Notes: a model not told the origin generated them from the letters alone. A stretch of 64,000 bases of DNA from Acidobacteriota bacterium (GCA_022711665.1 JAKLEN010000002.1:186001-250000), one strand, 5' to 3'. Numbered from the stretch's first letter, positions 45,798 to 57,131 are shown. Made by a program: numbers and translations.

Positions 45798-46450
45798 GCC
45801 TCGCGGTCACGCCCGAGCTCCTGGCCCGCGTCCGGGCCGAAGCCCGGGCGTGCTTCCGCGGCGCCGGAGGCAGCCACGACTGGGACCACACCGAGCGCGT
45901 CCTCCGGCTCTGCCTGAAGATCGGCCGGAAGGAGAAGGCCGACCTGGGGGTCCTGACGCTGGCCGCGCTGCTCCACGACATCGGCCGCCGGGCCGAGGAC
46001 CGCTCGCGCGGCCGGATCTGCCATGCCCGGAGCGGCGCCGCCGCGGCCCGGGCCATCCTCGAACGCCTGGGCTGCGACAAGGCCGCCGTCCGGGCCGTCG
46101 TCGACGGCATCCGGACCCACCGCTTCCGCCGGGGAGGTGAGCCGCGGACCCTCGAGGCCCGGGTCCTCTTCGACGCCGACAAGCTCGACTCGATCGGCGC
46201 CGTGGGCGTCGGCCGGGCCTTCCAGTTCGCCGGGGAGGTCGGGGCCCGCCTCCACGACAAGGACATCGACGTCCGCAAGACCAAGCCGTACACCCGGGAA
46301 GACACGGCCTACCGGGAGTACTTGGTCAAGCTCAGCCGCGTCCGCGACCGCATGACGACGCGGGAGGGGCGCCGCCTGGCCGCCGGCCGTCACCGCTTCA
46401 TGGCCGCGTTCTTCGCCCGGCTGAACAAGGAGACCGAGGGGACGCTCTGA
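45794..46450 (+). CDS. HD-domain phosphohydrolase
   Basis: The protein has 218 residues, starting inside the stop of the DUF1015 gene (ATGA). The HD signature is complete: SHDWDHTERVLRLC, AALLHDIGRRAED with the HD pair, and later VLFDADKLDSIGAVGVGR supplying the last Asp. It resembles the YedJ-like phosphohydrolases, metal-dependent nucleotide or phosphate hydrolases. The substrate is unknown. It shares an operon with DUF1015 and lactate permease. Confidence 0.87.
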   Translation: MSLAVTPELLARVRAEARACFRGAGGSHDWDHTERVLRLCLKIGRKEKADLGVLTLAALLHDIGRRAEDRSRGRICHARSGAAAARAILERLGCDKAAVRAVVDGIRTHRFRRGGEPRTLEARVLFDADKLDSIGAVGVGRAFQFAGEVGARLHDKDIDVRKTKPYTREDTAYREYLVKLSRVRDRMTTREGRRLAAGRHRFMAAFFARLNKETEGTL

Positions 46451-46451
46451 C

Positions 46452-48140
<1,689 letters not shown>

Positions 48141-48160
48141 TCCGATCCACGGAAATTGGG

Positions 48161-48199
48161 TAAAAAAAACGGGGACCTGGACCCGGGTCCAGGCCCCCG
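48161..48199 (-). terminator. Rho-independent terminator for the PEP mutase-family gene
   Basis: On the minus strand, a stem built on the 18-bp palindrome CCTGGACCCGGGTCCAGG, extended by GGGG/CCCC flanks, is followed by eight T (the run of A at 48162-48169). It lies 30-68 bp after the stop of the minus-strand gene and may also stop lctP transcripts from the other side. Confidence 0.85.
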
Positions 48200-48228
48200 T
48201 ATCGGTTCTAATCCGGGCGAAAGGGACG

Positions 48229-49161
48229 TCAGCCGACGATCTTGGCCGTGCCCTTGTACTTATCCTCGATCCTCTGCTTGGGCAGGAACTCGTTCTCCAT
48301 GGCCCGGTAGTCCTTGAGGCCAACGAAGTCGGTGTATTCCTCGAAGGAGGCCACCCACTGCGTCTGCCCGGGCAGGGTGCCGGTCGGCGAAGCCTTGAGG
48401 GCCGTGAAGAAGTTCATCAGGGCCTTCTGGGCGACCATGATCGAGGCCACGGGGATGGAGACGCGGCCGACGCCCATCTTGGCCAGATCAGGAATAGGGA
48501 TGAGCTCGGTCTTCATGCCGCTGATGGCGTCCATGAGGTTGACCGACAGGGGCCCCTTGATGGACTTGACCGCCTTCTCGATGTCGGCCCTGGTCCTGAT
48601 GCCGTCGATGAAGGCCAGGTCGGCCCCGGCCTCGAGGTACATGTTGCAGCGCCGGACGGCCTCGTCGATGCCCATGACGGCGAAGGAATCGGTCCGGGCG
48701 TTGATGATGAAGTCCTTGTCCAGCCGGTCGCGGACCTGGGCGCAGGCCCTGATCTTGCCGGCCATCTCCTCGGCGCTGATGACTTCCTTGCCGGCCATGT
48801 GGCCGCAGCGCTTGGGGAAGATCTGGTCCTCGAGATTCATGCCGGCGACGCCCATGGCGATCAGCCGCTCGGTCAGCCAGGCGGCGTTGACGGCGTTGCC
48901 GCCGCCGGTGTCCATGTCGGCCATGACCGGGATGTTCACCGCCTGGGCGATGTTCCAGGTGATGTCCATGACGTCCTTCATGCGGATAAGGCCGACGTCG
49001 GGCTTGCAGAGGAAAGAACCGGCCAGCCCGTAGCCCGAGACCTGGATGGCCTCGAAGCCGGCCTTTTCGATGGCCTTGGCGCTCAGGGCGTCGTGGCAGC
49101 CGGGGACGGCCACGGCCCGGCGTTCCATGATGGCCTGGCGCAGGATTGCGGATTTCTTCAT
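48229..49161 (-). CDS. PEP mutase/isocitrate lyase superfamily enzyme (methylisocitrate lyase-like)
   Basis: The protein has 310 residues, the family's usual length. Metal-binding and active-site segments are VPGCHDALSAKAIEKAGFEA, MADMDTGGGNAVN, VAGMNLEDQIFPKRCGH with Cys119 (a catalytic Cys of lyase members), and FIINARTDSF. It is a TIM-barrel C-C lyase or oxaloacetate decarboxylase acting on a 2- or 3-carbon branched acid. The exact reaction cannot be told. It stands alone on the minus strand with its own terminator. Confidence 0.85.
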   Translation of the reverse strand: MKKSAILRQAIMERRAVAVPGCHDALSAKAIEKAGFEAIQVSGYGLAGSFLCKPDVGLIRMKDVMDITWNIAQAVNIPVMADMDTGGGNAVNAAWLTERLIAMGVAGMNLEDQIFPKRCGHMAGKEVISAEEMAGKIRACAQVRDRLDKDFIINARTDSFAVMGIDEAVRRCNMYLEAGADLAFIDGIRTRADIEKAVKSIKGPLSVNLMDAISGMKTELIPIPDLAKMGVGRVSIPVASIMVAQKALMNFFTALKASPTGTLPGQTQWVASFEEYTDFVGLKDYRAMENEFLPKQRIEDKYKGTAKIVG

Positions 49162-49312
49162 GATGATGAACTCCTTTTGATTGAAAAACAGTCTCTTATT
49201 TTACAACATCCTGAACCCCGTGAGAAGGGGCCGGGCGGGCCCGGCCGGCGGCCGCCTTGACAATCCGCCCCTGTTCGTGAAGACTGGGCCCATTGCCGGC
49301 GAAGGAGGCCCC

Positions 49313-49783
49313 ATGAACCTGTCGAGAGGTCTTTCAATTACGGTCCTCGTCCTGGCCGCGGCGCTGGCCGCCGTCTCCGCCGAACCGGGCCAGTCCAGGA
49401 AGGCGCGGCCGAAGCCGCCGGATCCCGCGGCCGTGAAGGCCCTCGACGAGATGGGCCCCGAGCTGGCCAGGCTCGAGGAGAGCCATGGCAACCTGATGCA
49501 ATCCGTCGGAGAGCTCGAAGGCCTCTACACCAGGCTGGCCGGCAAGGCCGGAGAGGTCTCGAAGCTGGCCGCGGCCGCCCGGAAGCGGGGAGCGGGCAAA
49601 GAGGCCGCCAAGCGCCTCGACCGGGCCGCGGAAGAGATGCAGGAGATGCAGATGAGCTTCAGCATCCAGTACCTGCAGCTTCAGAACAGGATCGCCCGCG
49701 AGAACCGGCAGTTCTCCCTGATCAGCAACATCCTGAAGGACAAGCACGGCACGGCCAGCGGCTCGCTCAAGAATATCCGCTAG
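49313..49783 (+). CDS. Exported coiled-coil hypothetical protein
   Basis: The protein has 156 residues. ATG 49313 is preceded by GAAGGAGG; a longer upstream frame lacks support. Residues 1-24 form a signal peptide (LSITVLVLAAALAAVSA). The remainder, from about 40, is almost entirely helical with heptad-like patterns (LARLEESHGNLMQSVGELEGL, EMQEMQMSFSIQYLQLQNRI), suggesting a periplasmic coiled coil. No family recognised; it may be a structural or envelope-associated protein. Confidence 0.7.
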   Translation: MNLSRGLSITVLVLAAALAAVSAEPGQSRKARPKPPDPAAVKALDEMGPELARLEESHGNLMQSVGELEGLYTRLAGKAGEVSKLAAAARKRGAGKEAAKRLDRAAEEMQEMQMSFSIQYLQLQNRIARENRQFSLISNILKDKHGTASGSLKNIR

Positions 49784-49791
49784 GGCGGCGT

Positions 49792-49818
49792 TTGACAGCC
49801 CGCGATCGACCTGATAAT
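49792..49818 (+). promoter_or_regulatory. Promoter-like element before PEP carboxykinase
   Basis: TTGACA (49792-49797) with GATAAT (49813-49818) 15 bp on. The spacing is shorter than ideal, but the ATG at 49839 is in the expected position. Confidence 0.4.
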
Positions 49819-49838
49819 AAGATGGGCTGAGGCCTGAG

Positions 49839-51611
49839 ATGGAATCCGCCGCCGAACGCTGGGTCGCCGACCAGGAACGACTGGCCAAGCCGGCCCGGGT
49901 CTACTGGTGCGACGGGTCGGACGGCGAGGCCTGGCGCCTGCTCGAGATCGGCCTGAACGAGGAGCGCCTCAACGGGCCCGTCTTCCAGCCGCTCAACCAG
50001 AAGACCTGGCCGACGGCCTACCTCCACCGTTCCGCCTCGAACGACGTCGCCCGGACCGAGAAAGTGACCTTCGTCTGCCACCCCACCAGGGACGCCTCCG
50101 GCCCCAACAACAACTGGATGGACATCGGCCAGGCCAAGAAGCTCATGACCGGCCTCTCGGACGGCTGCATGGCCGGGCGGACGATGTACGTCATCCCCTA
50201 CATGATGGGCCACCCCGACTCGCCCTACGCCAAGGCCTGCCTGATGGTCACCGACTCGTGCTACGTGGCGATCAGTATGCGGGTCATGACCCGGATCGGA
50301 ACGCCCATCCTCGAGAAGCTCCGCAACCGCGAGGACTTTATCAAGGGTTTCCACTCGATCGGCGACCTCGATCCAGACCGCCGCTTCGTCATGCACTTCC
50401 CCGAGGAGGGCCTGGTCTGGGCCGTCGGCTCGGGCTACGGCGGCAACGCCCTGCTCGGCAAGAAGTGCGTCTCCCTGCGCATCGGCTCCTTTCTCGGCTA
50501 CAAGCAGGGCTGGCTGGCCGAGCACATGGTCATCATGGGCATCGAGGACCTGCACGGCCGGAAGACCTACATCACGGCCGCCCTGCCGAGCGCCTGCGGC
50601 AAGACCAACCTGGCCATGATGGAGTCGGCCCTCCCCGGCTACCGGGTCTGGACCCTGGGCGACGACATCGCCTGGCTCAACATCGGGCCGGACGGCCGGC
50701 TGTGGGCCATCAACCCCGAGGCCGGCTACTTCGGCGTCGCGCCGGGGACGTCCATGAAGACGAACCCGAACATGATGAAGACCGTCAGGCGCGGGGCCTT
50801 CAATCCGACGCTGTTCACCAACGTCGCCCTGAACACCGACACCAACGAGCCCTGGTGGGAGGGCATCGACGGGCCCGTGCCGGAGCACCTGCTCGACTGG
50901 CAGGGCCGTCCCTGGACGCCGGCCCTGGGCACCAAGGCCGCCCACCCGAACTCGCGCTTCACGGCCTCGATCATCAACTCGCCCATGCTCGACGCCGAGG
51001 CGGCCAACCCCCGGGGCGTGCCCATCTCGGCCATCATCTTCGGCGGCCGCCGGACGAGCCTCATCCCTCTCGTCACCGAGAGCTTCAACTGGGCCCACGG
51101 CGTCTTCATGGGCGCCCGCATGGGCTCGGAGACGACGGCCGCGGCCACGGGCCAGGTCGGCGTCGTCCGGCGCGATCCCATGGCCATGCTGCCGTTCTGC
51201 GGCTACAACATGGCCGACTACTGGCGCCATTACCTCAACATGGGCAATCGCATGCCGCGGCCGCCCCGCATCTTCTCCGTCAACTGGTTCCGGGTCGACG
51301 AGCGGGGCAAGTTCATCTGGCCCGGCTTCGGCGACAACATGCGCGTCCTCAAGTGGATCATCGACCGGGTGAACGGCAAGGTCCCGGCCCGGGAGACCCC
51401 GGCCGGGCTGGTGCCCCGGACCGAGGACCTGGACATGACCGGCCTCGACATACCCAAGGACCGGATGGAGAAGCTCTTCGAGGTCAGGATCAAGGACTGG
51501 AAGTCCGAGATCGACGGCATCCGGGACTTCATCAAGCCCTATAAAGGCCGCCTGCCAGCCGAGATCCGCGAGCAGTACGAGAAGCTCGAACGCCAGGTCC
51601 GCTCCGCCTAG
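49839..51611 (+). CDS. pckG: Phosphoenolpyruvate carboxykinase (GTP)
   Basis: The protein has 590 residues, the size of the GTP-dependent enzyme. The kinase-1a P-loop is PSACGKTN at residues 250-257. Other markers are TFVCHPTRDASGPNNNWMD, the metal-binding IAWLNIG and the GTP-type segment AINPEAGYFGVAPGT. It converts oxaloacetate to PEP with GTP (and can run in reverse). With lactate permease upstream it suggests gluconeogenic growth on three-carbon acids. It has a separate promoter-like element. Confidence 0.96.
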   Translation: MESAAERWVADQERLAKPARVYWCDGSDGEAWRLLEIGLNEERLNGPVFQPLNQKTWPTAYLHRSASNDVARTEKVTFVCHPTRDASGPNNNWMDIGQAKKLMTGLSDGCMAGRTMYVIPYMMGHPDSPYAKACLMVTDSCYVAISMRVMTRIGTPILEKLRNREDFIKGFHSIGDLDPDRRFVMHFPEEGLVWAVGSGYGGNALLGKKCVSLRIGSFLGYKQGWLAEHMVIMGIEDLHGRKTYITAALPSACGKTNLAMMESALPGYRVWTLGDDIAWLNIGPDGRLWAINPEAGYFGVAPGTSMKTNPNMMKTVRRGAFNPTLFTNVALNTDTNEPWWEGIDGPVPEHLLDWQGRPWTPALGTKAAHPNSRFTASIINSPMLDAEAANPRGVPISAIIFGGRRTSLIPLVTESFNWAHGVFMGARMGSETTAAATGQVGVVRRDPMAMLPFCGYNMADYWRHYLNMGNRMPRPPRIFSVNWFRVDERGKFIWPGFGDNMRVLKWIIDRVNGKVPARETPAGLVPRTEDLDMTGLDIPKDRMEKLFEVRIKDWKSEIDGIRDFIKPYKGRLPAEIREQYEKLERQVRSA

Positions 51612-51667
51612 CGGCCGATCCCCGGCCGCTCCGGGCCGATCCGGGACCCGACAGCCCCCCGGCCCGG
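51611..51667. repeat. GC-rich inverted repeats between convergent genes
   Basis: GCGGCCG/CGGCCGC (51611-51617 and 51623-51629) and CCGGGCCG/CGGCCCGG (51631-51638 and 51660-51667). Possible weak bidirectional terminator; no T-run. Confidence 0.35.
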
Positions 51668-51671
51668 CCGG

Positions 51672-52886
51672 TCAGATCGCTCCTTCGCGGGACAGGGGCG
51701 ATCCGTCCGGCCCCCGCCCTTCCCCGCCGAAGAACGCCGGCCCGCGAGGGGCGTAGAAGGCCAGCACGGCCAGGGTCAAAACGCCGGTGAAGACGAAGGG
51801 GAAAGCGATGCCCAGGAGGTCGGACAGGACGCCGGAGACCAGGCTGACGAGCGCCCCGGAGACGAGCTGGATGTTGCTGACCCAGCTGAAGGCCATGGTC
51901 TGGCCGGCCGCGGGAACGGTCGAGCCGACGAAGGTGTGGAGCGAAGGGTAGGTCATCAGCAGAAAGCCGCCGAAGGCCAGCAGGCCGACCACGGCCAGCC
52001 CCCGGGTCGGGGCGAAGCCGAGCAGAAAGAGGGCCGCGGCGGCCCCGACCAGGCTGGCCATGAAGACCGGTTTGCGGCCGAAGCGGCGGCTCCAAATCCC
52101 ATAGCCGTAGCCGGTGACGGTCCCCAGTCCGATCCAGAGAGCCAGGAAGAGCCCCGTCTGGCCCATGGGGATGCCGTACTTCTGGTTGAGAAGCGAAGGC
52201 GCATAATAGACGGCCACCGACCAGCCGGCCCCGCCGAAGAAGAACCCCGGCACGAACCGCCGGATGGAGCGCAGCGAGCGCCACCAGTCCGCGGGCCGGA
52301 GCGACGGCCGCTCCCCGCTCCGCGACGAGACGCCGCGCAGGATCCAGGCCCCGAGCCCGGCCAGGACCAGGCCGAAAACGGCCCAGACGAAATGGGGCGT
52401 GCGCCAGCCCCAGCGCTGGGCCAGGAAGCCGACGGTCAGGTAGGCCAGGCCCACCCCGAGGTTGCCCGAGCCGCTCTGGATGCCCATGGCGTCGTCAAGC
52501 TCCCGGCCCGACCCGGCCTGGGACTTGGAGACCCAGGCGATGACGATGGGGTGATAGAAGCTGGCGCAGATCCGCAGCCCCAGGAAAAGCAGGAGCAGCG
52601 CCGCGTAGGTCCGGGCCAGGGGGATGAGGGCCAGCGAAGCGCACAGTCCCAGCCCGCTGAAGACCATGAGCGTGCGGTATTCCCGCCGGAACGAGACCCG
52701 GACGACCATGAACTGGACGAGGAGCGAGGTCAGCAGGCCGAGATTGGACAAGAGGCCGATCTGGGCGTAGTTGGTGATCAGGAACTTCCGGGCCAGGAGC
52801 AGCGGAAAGACCATCGGGGTGATGACCGTGGCCGCGTCGGTCAGGGGGTGGAAGAGAGAGGCCGAGAGCAGGATCCTTTTCTTCAC
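51672..52886 (-). CDS. MFS transporter
   Basis: The protein has 404 residues with about 12 membrane helices. The start is taken as GTG 52886, which shares bases with the stop of the upstream CAP gene (GTGA overlap); the longer frame lacks support. The helix pattern and the loop FSRREYRTLMVFSG together with GIWSRRFGRKPVFMASL (the second-half MFS loop) mark an MFS efflux or sugar transporter. Substrate unknown. It follows the CAP-domain gene in a three-gene minus-strand unit with a serine hydrolase. Confidence 0.85.
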   Translation of the reverse strand: MKKRILLSASLFHPLTDAATVITPMVFPLLLARKFLITNYAQIGLLSNLGLLTSLLVQFMVVRVSFRREYRTLMVFSGLGLCASLALIPLARTYAALLLLFLGLRICASFYHPIVIAWVSKSQAGSGRELDDAMGIQSGSGNLGVGLAYLTVGFLAQRWGWRTPHFVWAVFGLVLAGLGAWILRGVSSRSGERPSLRPADWWRSLRSIRRFVPGFFFGGAGWSVAVYYAPSLLNQKYGIPMGQTGLFLALWIGLGTVTGYGYGIWSRRFGRKPVFMASLVGAAAALFLLGFAPTRGLAVVGLLAFGGFLLMTYPSLHTFVGSTVPAAGQTMAFSWVSNIQLVSGALVSLVSGVLSDLLGIAFPFVFTGVLTLAVLAFYAPRGPAFFGGEGRGPDGSPLSREGAI

Positions 52887-53785
52887 GGCCGGGGGCCTCC
52901 GGGCGGGCCGGCGACGTAGAAGACGCACAGGAAGTAGGCCCCGCCCGGGAATCCGGCGGTCCGGGCGAAGGCGACGCCGAGGCCGGTCCCGGCATCGGCC
53001 GGGCTGATGTCGCCGCAGGCCGAGGCGACCAGGGCGTCGAGATCGGGGCCGGCGTAGAAGTGGATCCGGGCCGGGCCGAAAGCGTCGGGCACGGGCGGCA
53101 GCTCCGCCCCTTCGCTCCTGAGGGCGGCGAAAGCCTGGGCCGTCCGCTCGACCTCGGCCACGACGGCGACCGGCGGCCAGCCCCGGGCGGCCCGGGCCTC
53201 GCCCAGGGCGGCCAGCGCCAGGGCCCGGACCTCGGCCGCGTCACGCACGCGGACGCTCCGGATGAAGTCCTGGGTCACATACCAGGTCCCGTCGAGGCCG
53301 CGGGCCAGGCCGACCCCGGCCTCGTCGAACTCCGGCCGGAGGATATTCTCCCGGTGCCCGCCGCTCTTCATCAGCGCGGCGTGGATCGGGGCCGGGTCGG
53401 CGACGCTGCTGCGGATGACGTTCTCGCCCTCGAGCGCGAAGAACACGCCGGCGGCTCCCAGGCGGGCCGTCAGGGAGGCGCCCGTGACAGAGTCATGGGA
53501 CAGCGAGCCGGCCGCCGCCATGCCGGCGCTCTGCCCGCGGGCCAGGCCGGTCAGGGCCCCGGAGAGACGCAAGGGAGCCAGGTTGGAAGCGGCCCGCTCG
53601 CGGTTGATCGACTCGAAAAGGGCCCGCTCCACCGCCTCGAGCGGGCCGCCGGGCCCGGCGGCCTCCGCGGCCGGCCGGTCCTGGGCCAAAACCGGCGCGG
53701 GTAGGACCCCGGGGACGAACAGGCCCACGGCGGCGGCCAGGAGGATGGCCGGCCGCTTCCTCCAGGGGCCGGTCCGGAGCGTCAT
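52883..53785 (-). CDS. Exported CAP (SCP/PR1) domain protein
   Basis: The protein has 300 residues from the chosen ATG 53785; a GTG five codons earlier is possible, and neither has a good ribosome site. A signal peptide ends near VLAQD. Residues about 50-165 form the CAP domain: LFESINRERAASNLAPLRLSGAL, GSLSHDSV, and MKSGGHRENILRPEFDEAGVGLARG, with the paired His/Glu residues of the family. The C-terminal part is Pro/Ala-rich. CAP proteins are extracytoplasmic, with activities from lipid binding to proteolysis; the role here is unknown. The gene overlaps the MFS gene. Confidence 0.85.
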   Translation of the reverse strand: MTLRTGPWRKRPAILLAAAVGLFVPGVLPAPVLAQDRPAAEAAGPGGPLEAVERALFESINRERAASNLAPLRLSGALTGLARGQSAGMAAAGSLSHDSVTGASLTARLGAAGVFFALEGENVIRSSVADPAPIHAALMKSGGHRENILRPEFDEAGVGLARGLDGTWYVTQDFIRSVRVRDAAEVRALALAALGEARAARGWPPVAVVAEVERTAQAFAALRSEGAELPPVPDAFGPARIHFYAGPDLDALVASACGDISPADAGTGLGVAFARTAGFPGGAYFLCVFYVAGPPGGPRP

Positions 53786-53818
53786 GGCCGCGGGTCTCAC
53801 GCCGGTCCGCCCCGCGGC

Positions 53819-55105
53819 CTATCGCGTCCCGTAGGATTCGACGATCGACTGGTAAACGAGGGCCTTGAACTTCGCCTGGGCGTCGCTCCCGGTGGCCGGC
53901 AGCAACTGGGTCATGAAGACGGCCACCAGCTTCTCGACCGGGTCGACCCAGTAGGACGTATGATAGGCGCCGCTCCAGCCGTAGGCCCCGACGGTCCCGG
54001 GCTCGCCGCTGCGGCCGAGCTCCCGGGTGACCCAGAAGCCCAGGCCGAAGCCGTTGCCCGAGCCGCCGTAGAGCGGCCCGCAGTGGTCGACGGTCATGAG
54101 CTCGACCGATTTCGGGCTGAGGATGTGGACGCCGCCCCATTCCCCGCCGCTCTGGAGCATGAGCAGGAAGCGGGCGTAATCCTCGGCCGTGGACAGGAGC
54201 CCGGCGCCGCCGGCATAGCAGAGCCGCGGTCCCTGGGCATAGGCCCGTTCTTTCGGATCGGCGACGGCCTCGGCCTTGCCGTCCGGACCGATGCCGTAAA
54301 CGGCGCTGAGGCGCCCGGCCTTCTCCCCGGGCAGGAAGAACGAGGTGTCGGCCATGGCCAGCGGCTCGGTGATCCGGGCGCGGATAAAATCGGCCAGGCT
54401 CATCCCCGAGACGACCTCGACCAGGTAGCCGAGGATCTCGTAGTTGTAGCCGTAGACCCACTTCTCGCCGGGCTGGGCGTCGAAGGGCAGCGCGGCCAAT
54501 TTTTTCACGTACGTTCCGACGGGCTGGGGCCGGTCGGCCAGGAACCAGCCCTGGAGCCCGGCCGCCTTGTAGAGGTCCCCGGCCGGGCCGTTGCCGTAGG
54601 AGATGCCGGCCGTGTGGGTCAGCAGGTCGCGGATGGTGATCTGCCGCTTGGCCGGGACGACCCTGTAGCCCGGCCCCTTTTTGGCCTTGTCCGGGACGGC
54701 CACGGTCGTGGCCTTGAACTCGGGGATGTACTTGCCCACCGGGTCGCCGAGCAGGAGCCTGCCCTCCTCGAACAGGATCATGACCGCGACGCCGGTCAGG
54801 GCCTTGGTCTGCGAGGCGATGCGGAAGATGGCGTCGGTCGTCATGGGCGCGCCCGTCGCCGGGTCGAGCCGGCCGCAGGCCTGGAGGTAGGCCACCTTGC
54901 CGCCGCGGGCGACGAGCGTCACGACGCCGCCGAGCCGGCCTTCGTCCACGTACTGCTGCATGACCGCGCCGATGCGGGCTAGCCGCTCGCTCGACAGGCC
55001 GACGATCTCCGGCCGGGCCCGCGGCAGGTCGGCCGCCAGGGCCGGCAGCGCCAGGCCGATCAGGACGGCCGCGATCGCGACCCTCAGGGAATACTTCCGG
55101 TTCAT
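53819..55105 (-). CDS. Exported serine hydrolase, class C beta-lactamase-like
   Basis: The protein has 428 residues. ATG 55105 is preceded by GGAGG and opens a signal peptide (about 1-24). The class C fold marks are Ser98-x-x-Lys101 in IASQTK, a Tyr in the YGYNYEILG segment and VGAYGWSGAYHTSYWVDP late in the domain. It is an extracytoplasmic hydrolase such as an esterase or D-peptidase; true beta-lactamase activity is not implied. It heads a minus-strand trio with the CAP and MFS genes, 34-bp spacing to the CAP start. Confidence 0.88.
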   Translation of the reverse strand: MNRKYSLRVAIAAVLIGLALPALAADLPRARPEIVGLSSERLARIGAVMQQYVDEGRLGGVVTLVARGGKVAYLQACGRLDPATGAPMTTDAIFRIASQTKALTGVAVMILFEEGRLLLGDPVGKYIPEFKATTVAVPDKAKKGPGYRVVPAKRQITIRDLLTHTAGISYGNGPAGDLYKAAGLQGWFLADRPQPVGTYVKKLAALPFDAQPGEKWVYGYNYEILGYLVEVVSGMSLADFIRARITEPLAMADTSFFLPGEKAGRLSAVYGIGPDGKAEAVADPKERAYAQGPRLCYAGGAGLLSTAEDYARFLLMLQSGGEWGGVHILSPKSVELMTVDHCGPLYGGSGNGFGLGFWVTRELGRSGEPGTVGAYGWSGAYHTSYWVDPVEKLVAVFMTQLLPATGSDAQAKFKALVYQSIVESYGTR

Positions 55106-55240
55106 CCGCGCCTCCAGGAGCTTCGGGATCATTCCTGCTTATACCAGAACGGCCGATATCCCGTCAAAAGGGGCCGGCGGGGCCTCCCGGGCCGCCCCGG
55201 GAAGGGGTCGGACGGACGGACGGGCCCCTGGCGCCGCGCC

Positions 55241-55269
55241 TTGTCCCGGTTTCCCGATATCCGTATAAT
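55241..55269 (+). promoter_or_regulatory. Sigma-70-like promoter for the second sodium symporter
   Basis: TTGTCC (55241-55246), 17 bp, consensus TATAAT (55264-55269). The ATG at 55317 follows AAAGGA. Confidence 0.6.
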
Positions 55270-55316
55270 GGGAGGCCATGCGCCGCCCGGCGAGCCCCGC
55301 GAAAGGACGATAGCCC

Positions 55317-57131
55317 ATGCGCCTTCAGGTCGTCGACTGGATCATCGTCGCCGTCATCATGCTCATCTGCTTCGGCCCCGCCCTTTTCTTCCGCAAACGC
55401 TCGGGCAAGAGCACGTCGGAATTCTTCGGCTCCGGCCGGGCCGTGCCCTGGTGGCTGGCCGGCCTGTCCATGGTGGCCACGACCTTCAGCAGCGACACGC
55501 CGAACCTGGTCACGGACATAGTCCGGCGCAACGGCGTCGCCGGCAACTGGGTCTGGTGGGCCTTCACCCTGACCGGCGTGGCCACGGTCTTCTTCTACGC
55601 CCGGATGTGGCGCCGCTCCGAGGTCCTGACCGACCTCGAATTCTACGAGATCCGCTATTCGGGCAAGGCGGCCGGCTTCGTCCGGGGCTTCCGTTCGGTC
55701 TACCTCGGCTTCTTCTTCAACTGCATCATCATGGCCACGGTCAACCTGGCGGCCTGCAAGATCGCCGCCGTCCTGTTCGGCTTCGAGCGCTGGCAGACGC
55801 TCCTCTTCGTCGGCCTGCTCAACGTCGTCTTCGCCGCGATGACGGGCCTCTGGGGCGTCCTGGTCATCGACATGGTCCAGTTCTTCGTCAAGATGACGGC
55901 CGTCATCGCCGCGGCCTACTTCGCCGTCCGCGCCGTCGGCGGCATGCCGGTCCTCATCTCCAAGCTTGCGGCGACGCCCGGCCCCGGCGGCCTCAACTTC
56001 CTGAGCATGCTGCCGGATTTCAAGAGCAACTGGGACCTGGCCATCGCCATCTTCATCATGCCCCTGGCCGTCCAATGGTGGGCCGTCTGGTACCCCGGGG
56101 CCGAGCCGGGCGGCGGCAGCTACATCGCCCAGCGCATGCTGGCCTCCAAGTCGGAGAAGGATTCGCTCGGCGCCGTGCTGTTCTTCAACGTCGCCCACTA
56201 TGTCCTCCGGCCCTGGCCGTGGATCCTCGTCGGCCTCTGCTCCCTGATCGTCTTTCCGCAGCTCAGCGATATCCAGAAGGCCTTTCCCCATCTCGATCCG
56301 AGCCTCATCGGCCACGACATCGCCTACCCGGCCATGCTCAAGTTCCTGCCGGTCGGCTTTATCGGCCTGATGGTCGGCGGCCTCATCGCCGCCAACTCCT
56401 CGACCAACCTGACCCACCTCAACTGGGGCGCATCGTACCTCGTTCACGATTTCTACCGCCGCTTCATCAACAAGACGGCCACGGAGAAGCACTACGTCCT
56501 GGTCGGACGGCTGGCCACGATCGCCCTCTTCTTCTGCGCCGGCGGGCTGGTGTTCATCCTGGACACGGCCAAGGACTCGTTCGATATCATCCTTCAGGTC
56601 GGGGCCGGAACGGGCCTGCTCTACCTCGTCCGCTGGTACTGGTGGCGGGTCAACGCCTGGTGCGAGGTCAACGCCATGATCTCGTCCTTCGTCTTCTCGG
56701 TCCTGCTCCTTGTCCTGCGCAAGTTCGGCCTCTTCGTCCCGACGCACTACGCCCTCATCCTGACGGTCGTGGTGACCACGATCACCTGGGTCCTGACGGC
56801 TTTCCTCGGGCCGCAGACCGACGGGGAGACGCTGATCAGGTTCTACCGGAAGGTCCGGCCGATGGGGCCGGGCTGGAGGAAGATCCGCGAGCGGGCGGGC
56901 CTCTCCGAGGCCGAGGCCAAGGCCGCCGGCGACAGCTTTCCCCTAGCCCTCGTCGGCTGGGTCTCCGGCTCGCTGACCATCTGGTCGGCGCTCTTCACGG
57001 TCGGCAACGTCCTCTACGGCCGCTGGCTCTACGCGGGCCTGCTCTTCGCCGTGTTCATCGGGGCCGGACTCGTCCTGATCCGGGTCATCAACCGGCTCTG
57101 GTCGGGCGGCAAGGCCCCGGCCAAGGCCTAG
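55317..57131 (+). CDS. Sodium:solute symporter family protein
   Basis: The protein has 604 residues with about 13-14 membrane helices. The SSS/SGLT pattern is shown by TSEFFGSGRAVPWWLAGLSMVATTFSSDTPNL, FGFERWQTLLFVGLLN and GLIAANSSTNLTHLNWGASY. It is distinct from the symporter at 13203; the two probably import different solutes with Na+. A small membrane protein gene follows 64 bp later. Confidence 0.9.
   Translation: MRLQVVDWIIVAVIMLICFGPALFFRKRSGKSTSEFFGSGRAVPWWLAGLSMVATTFSSDTPNLVTDIVRRNGVAGNWVWWAFTLTGVATVFFYARMWRRSEVLTDLEFYEIRYSGKAAGFVRGFRSVYLGFFFNCIIMATVNLAACKIAAVLFGFERWQTLLFVGLLNVVFAAMTGLWGVLVIDMVQFFVKMTAVIAAAYFAVRAVGGMPVLISKLAATPGPGGLNFLSMLPDFKSNWDLAIAIFIMPLAVQWWAVWYPGAEPGGGSYIAQRMLASKSEKDSLGAVLFFNVAHYVLRPWPWILVGLCSLIVFPQLSDIQKAFPHLDPSLIGHDIAYPAMLKFLPVGFIGLMVGGLIAANSSTNLTHLNWGASYLVHDFYRRFINKTATEKHYVLVGRLATIALFFCAGGLVFILDTAKDSFDIILQVGAGTGLLYLVRWYWWRVNAWCEVNAMISSFVFSVLLLVLRKFGLFVPTHYALILTVVVTTITWVLTAFLGPQTDGETLIRFYRKVRPMGPGWRKIRERAGLSEAEAKAAGDSFPLALVGWVSGSLTIWSALFTVGNVLYGRWLYAGLLFAVFIGAGLVLIRVINRLWSGGKAPAKA

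Noticed and set aside
53819..55105. Antibiotic resistance through a class C beta-lactamase
   Set aside because: The SxxK and Tyr motifs are shared with many esterases and D-peptidases; no AmpC-specific signature is visible.
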